Made by a program: the position numbers and the translations under genes | The notes under the pieces: model-generated | What the model saw: the letters and a program-made list of their open reading frames with translations, nothing else | Database searches by the model: none | Told to the model about the DNA's origin: nothing | From: Anaerolineales bacterium | Lineage (GTDB): Bacteria > Chloroflexota > Anaerolineae > Anaerolineales > UBA4823 | Length of the DNA stretch: 8,381 bases | NCBI GenBank assembly: GCA_026415275.1 | Contig: JAOAHK010000086.1 | Location: 1-8,381 of the forward strand | Reading direction: 5' to 3' | Shown here: piece after piece, positions 1 through 6,027 of the stretch | Numbering within the stretch: position 1 is the first letter of the stretch | Layout: each line of letters opens with the position of its first letter

Positions 1-147
1 CTGATCGACCAACGTGCCGACTACGCCAAGGTGATGCCGCAGGCGCAGGCGTTCTATCGGGCGTTGGTCAGCTCGTCACTCCGCCTTAGGGGGCAGGATG
101 GCCGACCGGCAGGAGATAGAGCGGGCGGTGATCGGCCGGCAGCTTGA
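1..147 (+). CDS. 3' end of an unrecognised protein gene (partial)
   Basis: This is the open frame starting at base 1. It gives about 48 residues beginning LIDQRADYAKVMPQAQAFYR and ends at TGA 145-147. Third codon positions are almost all G or C over the first 30 codons, which is what a real gene in this window should look like. The other two plus frames either stop at once or have unbiased third positions. The last 20 or so residues (rich in R, G, D, A) run antisense through the 3' end of the nitroreductase gene, so the two convergent genes would overlap by about 60 bp. That is long for a convergent overlap, and the true stop could differ if there is a base error. I do not recognise the family and assign no function. 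Confidence 0.42.
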   Translation: MIDQRADYAKVMPQAQAFYRALVSSSLRLRGQDGRPAGDRAGGDRPAA

Positions 148-805
148 GCGCCTCTTGCACCCCATCGTCATAAAAGGCGCCGATGGGCACGCTCCCCAAT
201 CCCAAAGCCACTGCTTGCAATAGCAGGTTTTGCGCCGCATGGCCGGCTTCCATGTGCACATAGCGCGGGCTGCGCTGTTTGCCGTATTTGGCCTCGGTGC
301 GCTCGTAGACGGCAGTGATCACGAACACCGCCGCAGCTTGCAGAACAGCATCTTGGCGCAGGGCTACGGCGTGCAACGCCGCACGCAGATCGCCTTCTTG
401 CCATCGGGTGAGGGTGTGCCCTTGAGGACGATAATGATATACCCCCTCTTGCAGGACGACATAGACCTCTAGGGGGTAGAGCGCGCCTGCCGAGGGCGCC
501 GTGCGAAACCCCGAGGGATGGGTAATGCCCTGAAGCGCCCAACACAGTTGACTGATTTGGTCTATGCTGAGCGGATCGGGGCGAAATTGGCGCACCGAAC
601 GGCGCTTGGCTAAGGCTTCTTCCAAACTCATCTTCCCTTCCAACTGCGGAGGGGGCAGTTCGATCTCCTCTCCACCAAGTGGAGTGGCGAGCGGCTGGCC
701 GACTGCCGGGGGACTGGATGGGGGTTTCTCCCCCGAACGCCAGGCTGTACAAGCAGCCAATCCGCTGACCAAGAACAAAATCAAAAGTTGCCAGAGTATG
801 CTCAT
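86..805 (-). CDS. SagB-type nitroreductase family lipoprotein
   Basis: This is a 239-residue FMN-dependent nitroreductase-fold protein of the SagB/ThcOx type. Residues 1-19 form a lipoprotein signal: a hydrophobic stretch ending in lipobox LAAC, with C19 as the lipid-modified cysteine. A proline-rich tether to about residue 58 should place the enzyme on the outer face of the membrane. The nitroreductase domain follows, with the RRSVRQF phosphate-binding motif at 68-74, an APSAGALYPLEVYVV stretch near 103-117 typical of SagB-like members, and a GHAAQNLLLQAVALGLGSVP-like helix near 188-208. SagB relatives oxidise azolines in peptide natural products, but no cyclodehydratase or precursor peptide is visible here, so the substrate is unknown. 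The ATG lies only 3 nt after the lpdA stop, which implies co-transcription and translational coupling. No strong Shine-Dalgarno is seen. The family call is firm and the role is not. Confidence 0.88.
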   Translation of the reverse strand: MSILWQLLILFLVSGLAACTAWRSGEKPPSSPPAVGQPLATPLGGEEIELPPPQLEGKMSLEEALAKRRSVRQFRPDPLSIDQISQLCWALQGITHPSGFRTAPSAGALYPLEVYVVLQEGVYHYRPQGHTLTRWQEGDLRAALHAVALRQDAVLQAAAVFVITAVYERTEAKYGKQRSPRYVHMEAGHAAQNLLLQAVALGLGSVPIGAFYDDGVQEALKLPADHRPLYLLPVGHPAP

Positions 806-808
806 CTT

Positions 809-2206
809 TCAGATATGGATCGGTTGTCCTTCAACACCGTGCGCTGCTTCCATCAGCACTTCGCTAAGGGTAGGGTGAGCATGTACGTTGCGGGCGATTT
901 CGTTTGCAGTCAGTTCCATCACTTGGGCGAGGGTCAGCTCGGGCAGCAATTCGGTTACTTCAGGGCCGATCAGATGCGCACCGAGGATCTCGCCGTATTT
1001 GGCATCGCTGATGATCTTCACCCAGCCGGTTGATTCGCCCAAACCCAGCGCTTTGCCGTTGGCTTGGAAGGGGAAGCGCCCGACCTTGATCTCATAGCCC
1101 TGCTCTTTCGCCTGCGCTTCGGTTAAGCCAAACGAAGCCACTTGCGGTTGGCAATAAGTGGCGCGGGGCATGTTGGTGTAGTTCAACTTTACCGGCTCCA
1201 CGCCGGCGATGTTCTCAGCGCAGACGATGCCTTGCGCCGAGCCGACATGAGCAAGCATCAGCTTGGCGGTGACATCGCCAATTGCCCAGATACCGGGCAC
1301 ATTGGTTGCCATGCGGTCGTCAATCACGACTGCACCGCGTTCATCCACTTTGACCCCTAGCTCCTCCAGCCCCAAATTGCGGCTGTTGGGCTTGAAGCCG
1401 ATCGCCACCAGGGCTTGTTCTGCTTCGAGGGTTTTCTCGCCCTCGGAACTTGAAACCCGCTCCACCGCCTTGCTGTCCTTGACCTCAATCCCTTCCACAC
1501 GGTGGCCGGGCAGGGTCTTGATCTTGCGCTTGTTGAGCGCTTTGGTTAGCTCGGCACTGATTTCTTCGTCTTCGAGCGGCAGGATGCGCGGCAGCATCTC
1601 CACGATTGTCCCCTCGCTGCCGTAGGAGTTCCAGATGGTGGCAAACTCCACGCCGATCGCCCCCGCGCCGATGATCACCACCGATCGAGGCAGTTTCTCC
1701 TGCAGAATGGCCTCGTGATAGGTGACAACCACTTCTCCATCCACAGTCCAGCCTGATGGGATAGCCACATCGGCGCCCGTGGCGACTACAATGTTCTTGG
1801 CGGTGTAACTTTGCGTTGCGCCGCTCTCGGAAGTCACCGCAACGGTATCGCGGGAGGTCAGCCTTGCCGTCCCCATAATCACCTCGATGTTGTTCTTCTT
1901 CATCAGGAAGGCCACCCCTTTGGTCAAGCGCGCCGCAACCTGCCGGCTGCGCTTGACTGCTGCGCTGTAATCCAGTTGCAGGTTCTCGAAGGAGAAACCG
2001 AACTCTTTGCTGCCCTCACGCAGCAGGTAGGCGATCTCGGCGTTGCGCAGGAGAGCTTTAGAAGGAATGCAGCCGACATTGAGACACACGCCCCCCAGCC
2101 ATTGCTTGTCAACTACAGCGGTTTTGAGCCCCAACTGAGCGGCGCGAATGGCACAGACATACCCCGCCGGCCCCGCCCCGATGACAATCACATCATAATC
2201 AGCCAT
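809..2206 (-). CDS. lpdA: Dihydrolipoyl dehydrogenase (E3)
   Basis: This 465-residue flavoprotein is a pyridine nucleotide-disulfide oxidoreductase that reoxidises the dihydrolipoyl groups of 2-oxoacid dehydrogenase or glycine-cleavage complexes with NAD+. It has an N-terminal FAD motif (GAGPAG, 10-15), the redox disulfide C41-L-N-V-G-C46 followed by IPSK, a second Rossmann motif GAGAIGVEF for NAD, the FAD-contact sequence PGIWAIGD, and the C-terminal active-site pair H444/E449 in HPTLSE. Length is normal. The residue before C41 is Val, where Thr is usual. The reading frame stays open 30 codons further upstream to 2296, but that stretch does not resemble the family. ATG 2206 has AAGGAG 6 nt upstream and begins directly with the FAD fold, so it is the start. 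No E1, E2 or lipoate genes are in view, so which complex it serves cannot be told. It heads a two-gene unit with the nitroreductase. Confidence 0.96.
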   Translation of the reverse strand: MADYDVIVIGAGPAGYVCAIRAAQLGLKTAVVDKQWLGGVCLNVGCIPSKALLRNAEIAYLLREGSKEFGFSFENLQLDYSAAVKRSRQVAARLTKGVAFLMKKNNIEVIMGTARLTSRDTVAVTSESGATQSYTAKNIVVATGADVAIPSGWTVDGEVVVTYHEAILQEKLPRSVVIIGAGAIGVEFATIWNSYGSEGTIVEMLPRILPLEDEEISAELTKALNKRKIKTLPGHRVEGIEVKDSKAVERVSSSEGEKTLEAEQALVAIGFKPNSRNLGLEELGVKVDERGAVVIDDRMATNVPGIWAIGDVTAKLMLAHVGSAQGIVCAENIAGVEPVKLNYTNMPRATYCQPQVASFGLTEAQAKEQGYEIKVGRFPFQANGKALGLGESTGWVKIISDAKYGEILGAHLIGPEVTELLPELTLAQVMELTANEIARNVHAHPTLSEVLMEAAHGVEGQPIHI

Positions 2207-2212
2207 AGCTAG

Positions 2213-2218
2213 CTCCTT
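2213..2218 (-). promoter_or_regulatory. Shine-Dalgarno of lpdA
   Basis: AAGGAG lies 6 nt before the ATG at 2206. It decides the start against the longer open frame that reaches 2296. Confidence 0.85.
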
Positions 2219-2245
2219 TTCGAGGGAAATACCTTGGATAAGGGT

Positions 2246-2254
2246 ATTATAACA
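2246..2254 (-). promoter_or_regulatory. Extended -10 promoter of lpdA-nitroreductase
   Basis: On the minus strand the sequence reads TGTTATAAT, which is a TATAAT hexamer (2251 down to 2246) with the TGn extension of extended -10 promoters. No good TTGACA occurs 16-18 bp upstream, as expected when the TGn element compensates. Transcription would begin near 2239, giving a leader of about 33 nt that holds the lpdA Shine-Dalgarno. Confidence 0.7.
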
Positions 2255-2737
2255 AACCCACAGATGACGCAGACGGGTCACTGAAGGCGAAGTCACCTGC
2301 GCCTTCTCCCCTGCAAGGTCACCCTAAACAAAGTTTGTCGCACCGAATGAACTGACTTATTGCCATTTTGACTGAAGGGAAAAACCTTGAACGATTCCTC
2401 AGTTGCTTCGCTACTGCGGTATGACAAGGGAAGAGGCTGTATTCTTGCGGGACATGAGGAACGTTGCGCTCCTTCGGAATAGCATAGCCTCGATCATTCC
2501 CTGAAATCTAATGGAACGAAGTTAGACATCTTTAGAGAGGCATTCGCTTCACTCGGGACCACGATGGTTGGCATTGCAAGTATCCTCTTCGGATTGCGGG
2601 CGTCCGCCCCTGCGAGATCATGTCAACGAATGAAGAACGGCTATGGGAGACAGAGACATCCACCCTATCGGAATTGCGGGTGTCACTGTCTGAATATAAT
2701 CCGATCTATGTCATCAGCGGATTAACTTTGCAATCCG
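2255..2737. other. Non-coding stretch between lpdA promoter and nuclease gene
   Basis: I find no convincing gene in this 480-bp stretch. A plus-strand open frame from ATG 2620 runs to 2883, but it has no ribosome site, resembles no family, and its second half lies antisense to the nuclease gene. The stretch holds degenerate repeat copies (2391-2568). It also has two looser matches to each other around 2589-2604 (CGGATTGCGGGCGTC) and 2668-2684 (CGGAATTGCGGGTGTC). Confidence 0.6.
2391..2568. repeat. Three degenerate copies of a GC-rich intergenic repeat
   Basis: Three related segments occur: 2391-2430 (core TTGCTTCGCTACTGCGGTAT), about 2455-2485 (core CGTTGCGCTCCTTCGGAATA) and about 2535-2568 (core ATTCGCTTCACTCGGGACCA). 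They share the layout purine-rich GAGG or CCTC flank, then KTYGCKYYRCT-like centre, then CGG and an ATGAC-like tail. They resemble the short imperfectly palindromic repeats of the form GATTCCTCGCTTCGCTCGG followed by AATGACA that are scattered between genes in many Chloroflexota and Dehalococcoidia genomes. The resemblance is from memory and the copies are diverged. Confidence 0.5.
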
Positions 2738-3601
2738 TTAAGGGGAAGCCGTCGAGGTGGGCAGCATCCACAATCCTTTACCCAACAGGCGAGCGGTGCG
2801 CTCTGCTTGTTGGAAAATCGCTGCACAGGCTACATCGGGTGGATAGGTCACCGCAGTGGCGTAACCTTCTTCGACCACCTTGAGGTTGACGAACACCGAA
2901 TTGGCAACTACATAACGCAACAGCCGTCCATAGCGGTCGGTTTCGGAGACATCGCGATAGAGCTCGACGATTTGATCGCGCACCAGTTGGGCGTTGAACT
3001 TGGTTGCCTCTCTACCGAAGGGCTCTTGTGAAGTTGTGCTCTCAGGAGCATCGATCCCGATATAGCGCACCTTTTCTTCTTTGCCATCCAGCAGAACGCG
3101 GATGGTATCGCCGTCTACGACTTTGATGACCAAACCCAATTGCGGGGTTTGGGGCGGGATGCACAGATAGGAGAGTGGAATGGGCGTGATAGTGGGATAG
3201 GCGGTTGGTAGGACGGTCGGTGTGTTTGTCGGCACTGCGCCGGAACCGTTGGGCGTGCGGGTGGGCTTAGGTGTCGGTGAGAGTGATAGCCCTTTGGCTA
3301 TGGTGGTTGCTTCGCCCCCTGAAAGCAGGGGCAAATATTGCTGATAGGTCGCCGAACTTTCTGCTTCACGTGTGACTGAGGATTCGATGGCTTCTGCAGT
3401 TGGCAGGGAAGTTTCTGCGGGCTCGGCAACGACGCTCGGGACTTCCGTCCCGATCGAAGCCGGCGGCAGGGAAATAGCGGGCAAAAATTGGCTAAAATCA
3501 CAGGCGAGGGCAAGTGCGGCGAGCAGGCCAAGGAGCAGCATAAGGCGCATGGACCCGCGATTGTGCCAGGATAGACTGAGCTTAGGGTTGTTTCGCTTCA
3601 T
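2738..3601 (-). CDS. Staphylococcal nuclease-like (SNase/TNase) lipoprotein
   Basis: This 287-residue secreted nuclease has three parts. The first is a signal segment (hydrophobic 18-33) ending at C34 in ALAC, an acceptable but not ideal lipobox. The second is a low-complexity linker, about 41-142, with a Thr/Pro-rich part (108-142, repeats like SPTPKPTRTP). The third is a thermonuclease domain from about 155 to 280. Residues matching the staphylococcal nuclease active site are present: D163 and D165 in VVDGDT, R179 in VRYIGIDAPE, D184, E187, and R226 in DRYGRLLRYV. It should cleave DNA or RNA with Ca2+ outside the membrane, perhaps for nutrient scavenging. The frame is open to 3631, but ATG 3601 has AAGGAG 4 nt upstream and is chosen. 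ATG 3550 would give a shorter, more classical signal peptide but lacks a ribosome site. The gene begins 31 nt after the radical SAM gene and is probably co-transcribed with it. Confidence 0.9.
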   Translation of the reverse strand: MKRNNPKLSLSWHNRGSMRLMLLLGLLAALALACDFSQFLPAISLPPASIGTEVPSVVAEPAETSLPTAEAIESSVTREAESSATYQQYLPLLSGGEATTIAKGLSLSPTPKPTRTPNGSGAVPTNTPTVLPTAYPTITPIPLSYLCIPPQTPQLGLVIKVVDGDTIRVLLDGKEEKVRYIGIDAPESTTSQEPFGREATKFNAQLVRDQIVELYRDVSETDRYGRLLRYVVANSVFVNLKVVEEGYATAVTYPPDVACAAIFQQAERTARLLGKGLWMLPTSTASP

Positions 3602-3605
3602 AGCA

Positions 3606-3611
3606 CTCCTT
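3606..3611 (-). promoter_or_regulatory. Shine-Dalgarno of the nuclease gene
   Basis: AAGGAG lies 4 nt before ATG 3601. It favours this start over the upstream ATG at 3631 and the internal ATG at 3550, neither of which has such a site. Confidence 0.7.
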
Positions 3612-3632
3612 GAAGGGGAAAGTCGCTGCATT

Positions 3633-4796
3633 TCAAGCGGGGTTTAACCCCCAGAAACTGAGTTGGTGCAGCGGGCGCCGTCCGTTGAGCAGCACATACG
3701 GTGCGGCGCGCTGGATTTCGACCCCCAGCTTTTGGAGTTGGGAGAGATCGCTCAGGCGACGTTCGCGGCGGGCTTTCAGGATGCTCTGCGCGCCTTTGGG
3801 CCCGATGCCCGGCACGCGCAGCAGTTGGCTCAGAGAGGCTCGGTTAATCTCTAAGGGCGCTTGGCGCAGGTTATGCTCGGCATAGGCCTTTTTGGGGTCA
3901 ATCTCTAAGGGCAGGTTGGCATCTGCATCAAAGCTCAATTCGGAAAGCCGAAAGCCATAATCGCGCAGCAGAAAAGAGGCTTGATAGAGCCGCCGTTGGC
4001 GCAGCAAATCGGCGGGGGGAGCGTTCTCCAAAGGGGTATCGGGGACGGGACGGAAGGGTGAATAATAGGCGCGGGAGAGTCTGAGCGAGCGAAACAACCA
4101 TTCGGTGGTTTGCAGGAGCTCACGGTCGCTCTCCCCCGCTGCGCCTAAGACGAATTGGGTAACCGTGGAGGGCCAGCGGCCTTGCCATCCCTGTTGGGCA
4201 GGTTGGGAGCGGCGGATTTGCTCCACCCATTGTAAAGGTTGCAGCAGTTCATCGAAAAACCCTTTGTGCGGGGCAAGTTGGGCTAACCGTTGAGCGTTTG
4301 GCGCTTCGAGATTGATCGAAACGCGGTCGGCAAGTTGCATGGCACGTAGCACTTGGTCTTTTTCGGCGCCGGGCATGAGCTTTAGGTGGATATAGCCGCG
4401 GAAGTCTAGTTTGTGGCGCAAAATCTCGGCTGCATCCATGAGCTTATCTTGCGTGCGCATGCCCCCTCCCACCAAACCGCTGGAGAGGAACAAGCCATCG
4501 GCAAGCCCAGCCTGATAAAGCTGAATAAACAAGCGGGCAAATTCTTCGGGACGGAAGGTAGCGCGCGCTCTATCTCGTCCAGCGCGGAAGGGGCAGTAAA
4601 AACAATCTCGTTCGCAGGCAGAGGAGAGCAGGGTTTTCAGCAGGCGCACCGATTTGCCCTGCGGAGTTTGGGCATGATAGAGTACAAGATGCCTCTCTTT
4701 GCTGGCTGGGATGGCAGTCGAACAAGGTGTGCGCTCTTCATCGGACTCCCAATCCATCTCACCGGCTAAATGGCACAGGGTTTCAAAGGCATCCAT
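3633..4796 (-). CDS. Radical SAM protein with C-terminal HhH, putative DNA modification/repair family
   Basis: This 387-residue protein carries the radical SAM cluster motif C61-x3-C65-x2-C68 (ACERDCFYCPFRAG). It then has a FLSSGLVGGG stretch and a GYIHLKLMPGA strand pair typical of the TIM-barrel core. A helix-hairpin-helix near residues 317-360 (VPGIGPKGAQSIL) is the kind that grips DNA backbone. The architecture and motif wording match the family annotated as putative DNA modification/repair radical SAM protein (rSAM linked to a UDG-like partner, TIGR03916). Family members are usually encoded beside a uracil-DNA-glycosylase-like protein, but none lies in this window: the neighbours are cysH and the nuclease. 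A TTG six codons upstream (4814) is in frame, but it lies inside the promoter spacer, so ATG 4796 is chosen. No Shine-Dalgarno precedes it and the transcript is probably leaderless. The reaction is unknown. Confidence 0.9.
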   Translation of the reverse strand: MDAFETLCHLAGEMDWESDEERTPCSTAIPASKERHLVLYHAQTPQGKSVRLLKTLLSSACERDCFYCPFRAGRDRARATFRPEEFARLFIQLYQAGLADGLFLSSGLVGGGMRTQDKLMDAAEILRHKLDFRGYIHLKLMPGAEKDQVLRAMQLADRVSINLEAPNAQRLAQLAPHKGFFDELLQPLQWVEQIRRSQPAQQGWQGRWPSTVTQFVLGAAGESDRELLQTTEWLFRSLRLSRAYYSPFRPVPDTPLENAPPADLLRQRRLYQASFLLRDYGFRLSELSFDADANLPLEIDPKKAYAEHNLRQAPLEINRASLSQLLRVPGIGPKGAQSILKARRERRLSDLSQLQKLGVEIQRAAPYVLLNGRRPLHQLSFWGLNPA

Positions 4797-4802
4797 AGCT
4801 TG

Positions 4803-4830
4803 ATTATAGAACAATTATTCTAAATGTCAA
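4803..4830 (-). promoter_or_regulatory. Consensus sigma-70 promoter driving a leaderless radical SAM mRNA
   Basis: On the minus strand TTGACA (4830-4825) is followed by a 16-bp AT-rich spacer and TATAAT (4808-4803), both exact consensus hexamers. Only six bases (CAAGCT) separate the -10 box from the ATG at 4796, so transcription should start at or within a base or so of the start codon, and no ribosome-binding site exists. The nuclease gene downstream is probably read from the same promoter. Confidence 0.85.
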
Positions 4831-4896
4831 GTAAGAAGGGGCAAGCGGTATGTAGGGCGGCATTTATCTCATTCCAAGTGCGAGATCCATCCTGCG

Positions 4897-5607
4897 CTAC
4901 GGGTGGTGTAGGGACTCGAGGATTGGGCCATGGAGACCACATTCGACCTTTGCCTTCCCCCTCCAGCGGCCGCTGCGCCGATCCTCCCCCCTCTCAATTG
5001 GCGTCGTGCAGGGAATGCAACCCAAGCTTGGATATCCCTGATCGTGCAAGGGGTTGTAGGGTAGGCGATAGCGCTGGATATATTCCCACACTTGCTCCTC
5101 GCTCCACCTCAACAAGGGATGAATTTTGACCACTTGATTTCGCTCATCCCACAGGATCACCCTCGCCTTGGCGCGCAGCTTGGTCTGATCGGCGCGAATG
5201 GCGCTGATCCAAGCCCGTTTGTCGCGCAGAACCTGTTGGAGGGGAACCACCTTGCGCAACCAACAACAGCGGTCGGGATCGCGCTCCCACAACTTTTCCC
5301 CAAATTGTTCTGCTTGTTGTTCTAAACTTAAGGCAGGGCAAACGCGCTCAAATTGAATGCCAAAGGTCTGTTCAAACTGTGAACGCAATCGATGCACTTC
5401 GGGAAATAATAACCCCGTATCGATATAGAAGACCGGGATGCTTAAGCCCAGTTGTTGCAACATGTGCAACAGAACAATTCCTCCCGGCCCAAAGGCTGTA
5501 GACATGGCGATCTGAGGGGAGTATTGCGCCACTGCCCAAGCAAGGATTTCTTGGGGCGGTAGCGTTTCCAAGGTATCAGCGAGGGCGGCGAAGTCAGATT
5601 GCTCCAT
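4897..5607 (-). CDS. cysH: Assimilatory APS/PAPS reductase (CysH)
   Basis: This 236-residue cytosolic enzyme reduces adenylyl sulfate (or its 3'-phospho form) to sulfite, using thioredoxin or glutaredoxin. It has the adenine-nucleotide PP-loop-like segment STAFGPGG (36-43), YIDTG-LFPE (61-70), C114-C115 in DRCCWLRK, C197-x2-C200 in GCIPCT, and the catalytic C223 in ECGLH near the C-terminus. The CC plus CxxC set ligates a [4Fe-4S] cluster and marks the APS-preferring or dual bacterial/plant type. Enterobacterial PAPS reductases lack these four cysteines. Length fits the family. ATG 5607 has no Shine-Dalgarno. Sulfurylase and sulfite reductase genes are not in the window. It is transcribed divergently from the ferredoxin gene across a region with a palindrome, and its stop lies 100 bp before the radical SAM start. 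Confidence 0.95.
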   Translation of the reverse strand: MEQSDFAALADTLETLPPQEILAWAVAQYSPQIAMSTAFGPGGIVLLHMLQQLGLSIPVFYIDTGLLFPEVHRLRSQFEQTFGIQFERVCPALSLEQQAEQFGEKLWERDPDRCCWLRKVVPLQQVLRDKRAWISAIRADQTKLRAKARVILWDERNQVVKIHPLLRWSEEQVWEYIQRYRLPYNPLHDQGYPSLGCIPCTTPIERGEDRRSGRWRGKAKVECGLHGPILESLHHP

Positions 5608-5616
5608 ACAAAGACA

Positions 5617-5622
5617 ATTCTA
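5617..5622 (-). promoter_or_regulatory. Possible -10 box of cysH
   Basis: The minus strand reads TAGAAT (one mismatch to TATAAT) 9 nt before the cysH ATG. No good -35 box is seen at normal spacing. If used, the leader would be only two or three bases long, which agrees with the absence of a ribosome site. A weak -35 next to a palindrome would fit activator-dependent transcription. Confidence 0.4.
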
Positions 5623-5649
5623 ACGGTGAGTTTGCTTTTTGAAGCTGCA

Positions 5650-5677
5650 AATCACCTAAGAATTTTGTAAGGTGATT
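5650..5677. promoter_or_regulatory. Palindrome between cysH and ferredoxin, possible operator
   Basis: There is a perfect inverted repeat with 8-bp arms, AATCACCT (5650-5657) and AGGTGATT (5670-5677), separated by 12 AT-rich bases. Its centre is about 54 bp upstream of the predicted cysH transcription start and about 150 bp before the ferredoxin ATG. It could be a binding site for a dimeric regulator. A hairpin role is less likely, because no gene reads into it from the left on the plus strand and no run of T follows on the minus strand. The regulator is unknown. Confidence 0.5.
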
Positions 5678-5748
5678 CTTTTCCCCTCTGAGCTTGCTGC
5701 AACTTGGCAAATGATGAAATGGTAACGTTTTGGCAGGTCAGTGCATCT

Positions 5749-5754
5749 TATGAT
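5749..5754 (+). promoter_or_regulatory. Possible -10 box of the ferredoxin gene
   Basis: TATGAT (one mismatch to consensus) lies 60 bp before the ferredoxin ATG. A TTGGCA occurs upstream but only 13 bp away, too close for a standard -35. The leader that would result contains a pyrimidine tract (about 5764-5778) flanked by a 6-bp inverted repeat, CGATCA (5758-5763) and TGATCG (5778-5783). Confidence 0.3.
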
Positions 5755-5803
5755 AAGCGATCATCTCTCTCTTTTTTTGATCGTGCTCAAGCTTCTCTGT
5801 TTT

Positions 5804-5808
5804 GGAGG
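5804..5808 (+). promoter_or_regulatory. Shine-Dalgarno of the ferredoxin gene
   Basis: GGAGG lies 6 nt before ATG 5815. It fixes the start, although the frame is open back to an ATG at 5704. Confidence 0.85.
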
Positions 5809-5814
5809 CGATCT

Positions 5815-6027
5815 ATGCCTAAGGCAATCGTATCCCTCAACTACCAACTGTGTGACCCCAATCAGTGTGATCAGGGCGTTTGCCGCGCTGTTGCCTTGTG
5901 CCGCCGAAAGGTGTTACATCAAGAAAAGCCCTTTGAACCACCGCAACTCAACTCAGAGCTGTGCTTAGGCTGCGCCGTTTGCACCACCGCTTGCTCAGTC
6001 CATGCACTTATGGTGCTGCCATGGTGA
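5815..6027 (+). CDS. Small ferredoxin-like protein with two cysteine clusters
   Basis: This 70-residue protein has eight cysteines in two groups. The second group, C50-x2-C53-x2-C56-x3-C60, is a classic [4Fe-4S] ferredoxin motif, though Ser follows where Pro is usual. The first, C13-x4-C18-x4-C23-x5-C29 in a CDPNQC-DQGVC context, is spaced unlike bacterial 2[4Fe-4S] ferredoxins. It is closer in layout to the N-terminal iron-sulfur region of ABCE1/Rli-type proteins. A charged, proline-containing linker (KVLHQEKPFEPP) joins the groups. It should be a soluble electron carrier or a cluster-binding subunit. The start is ATG 5815 with a strong GGAGG. The gene is divergent from cysH, so supplying electrons to sulfate assimilation is possible but unproven. 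A small ORF follows and overlaps its 3' end. Confidence 0.85.
   Translation: MPKAIVSLNYQLCDPNQCDQGVCRAVALCRRKVLHQEKPFEPPQLNSELCLGCAVCTTACSVHALMVLPW

Noticed and set aside
1811..2212. Plus-strand 133-codon open frame antisense to lpdA
   Set aside because: It lies wholly inside a well-conserved gene on the other strand, and its composition is that of a shadow frame.
2207..2296. 30-codon N-terminal extension of dihydrolipoyl dehydrogenase
   Set aside because: It spans the Shine-Dalgarno and the -10 box, does not resemble the family, and the ATG at 2206 begins directly with the FAD-binding strand.
2718..2737. Small hairpin just after the nuclease stop (CGGATT/AATCCG, 8-nt loop) as a terminator
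   Set aside because: The stem is only six base pairs, AT-containing, and no T run follows on the minus strand.
2620..2883. Plus-strand 87-codon open frame
   Set aside because: It has no ribosome site, no family resemblance and half of it lies antisense to the nuclease domain.
5704..5814. 37-codon N-terminal extension of the ferredoxin
   Set aside because: The GGAGG at 5804-5808 and ATG 5815 mark the start, and the extension covers the promoter-like and pyrimidine-rich leader sequences.
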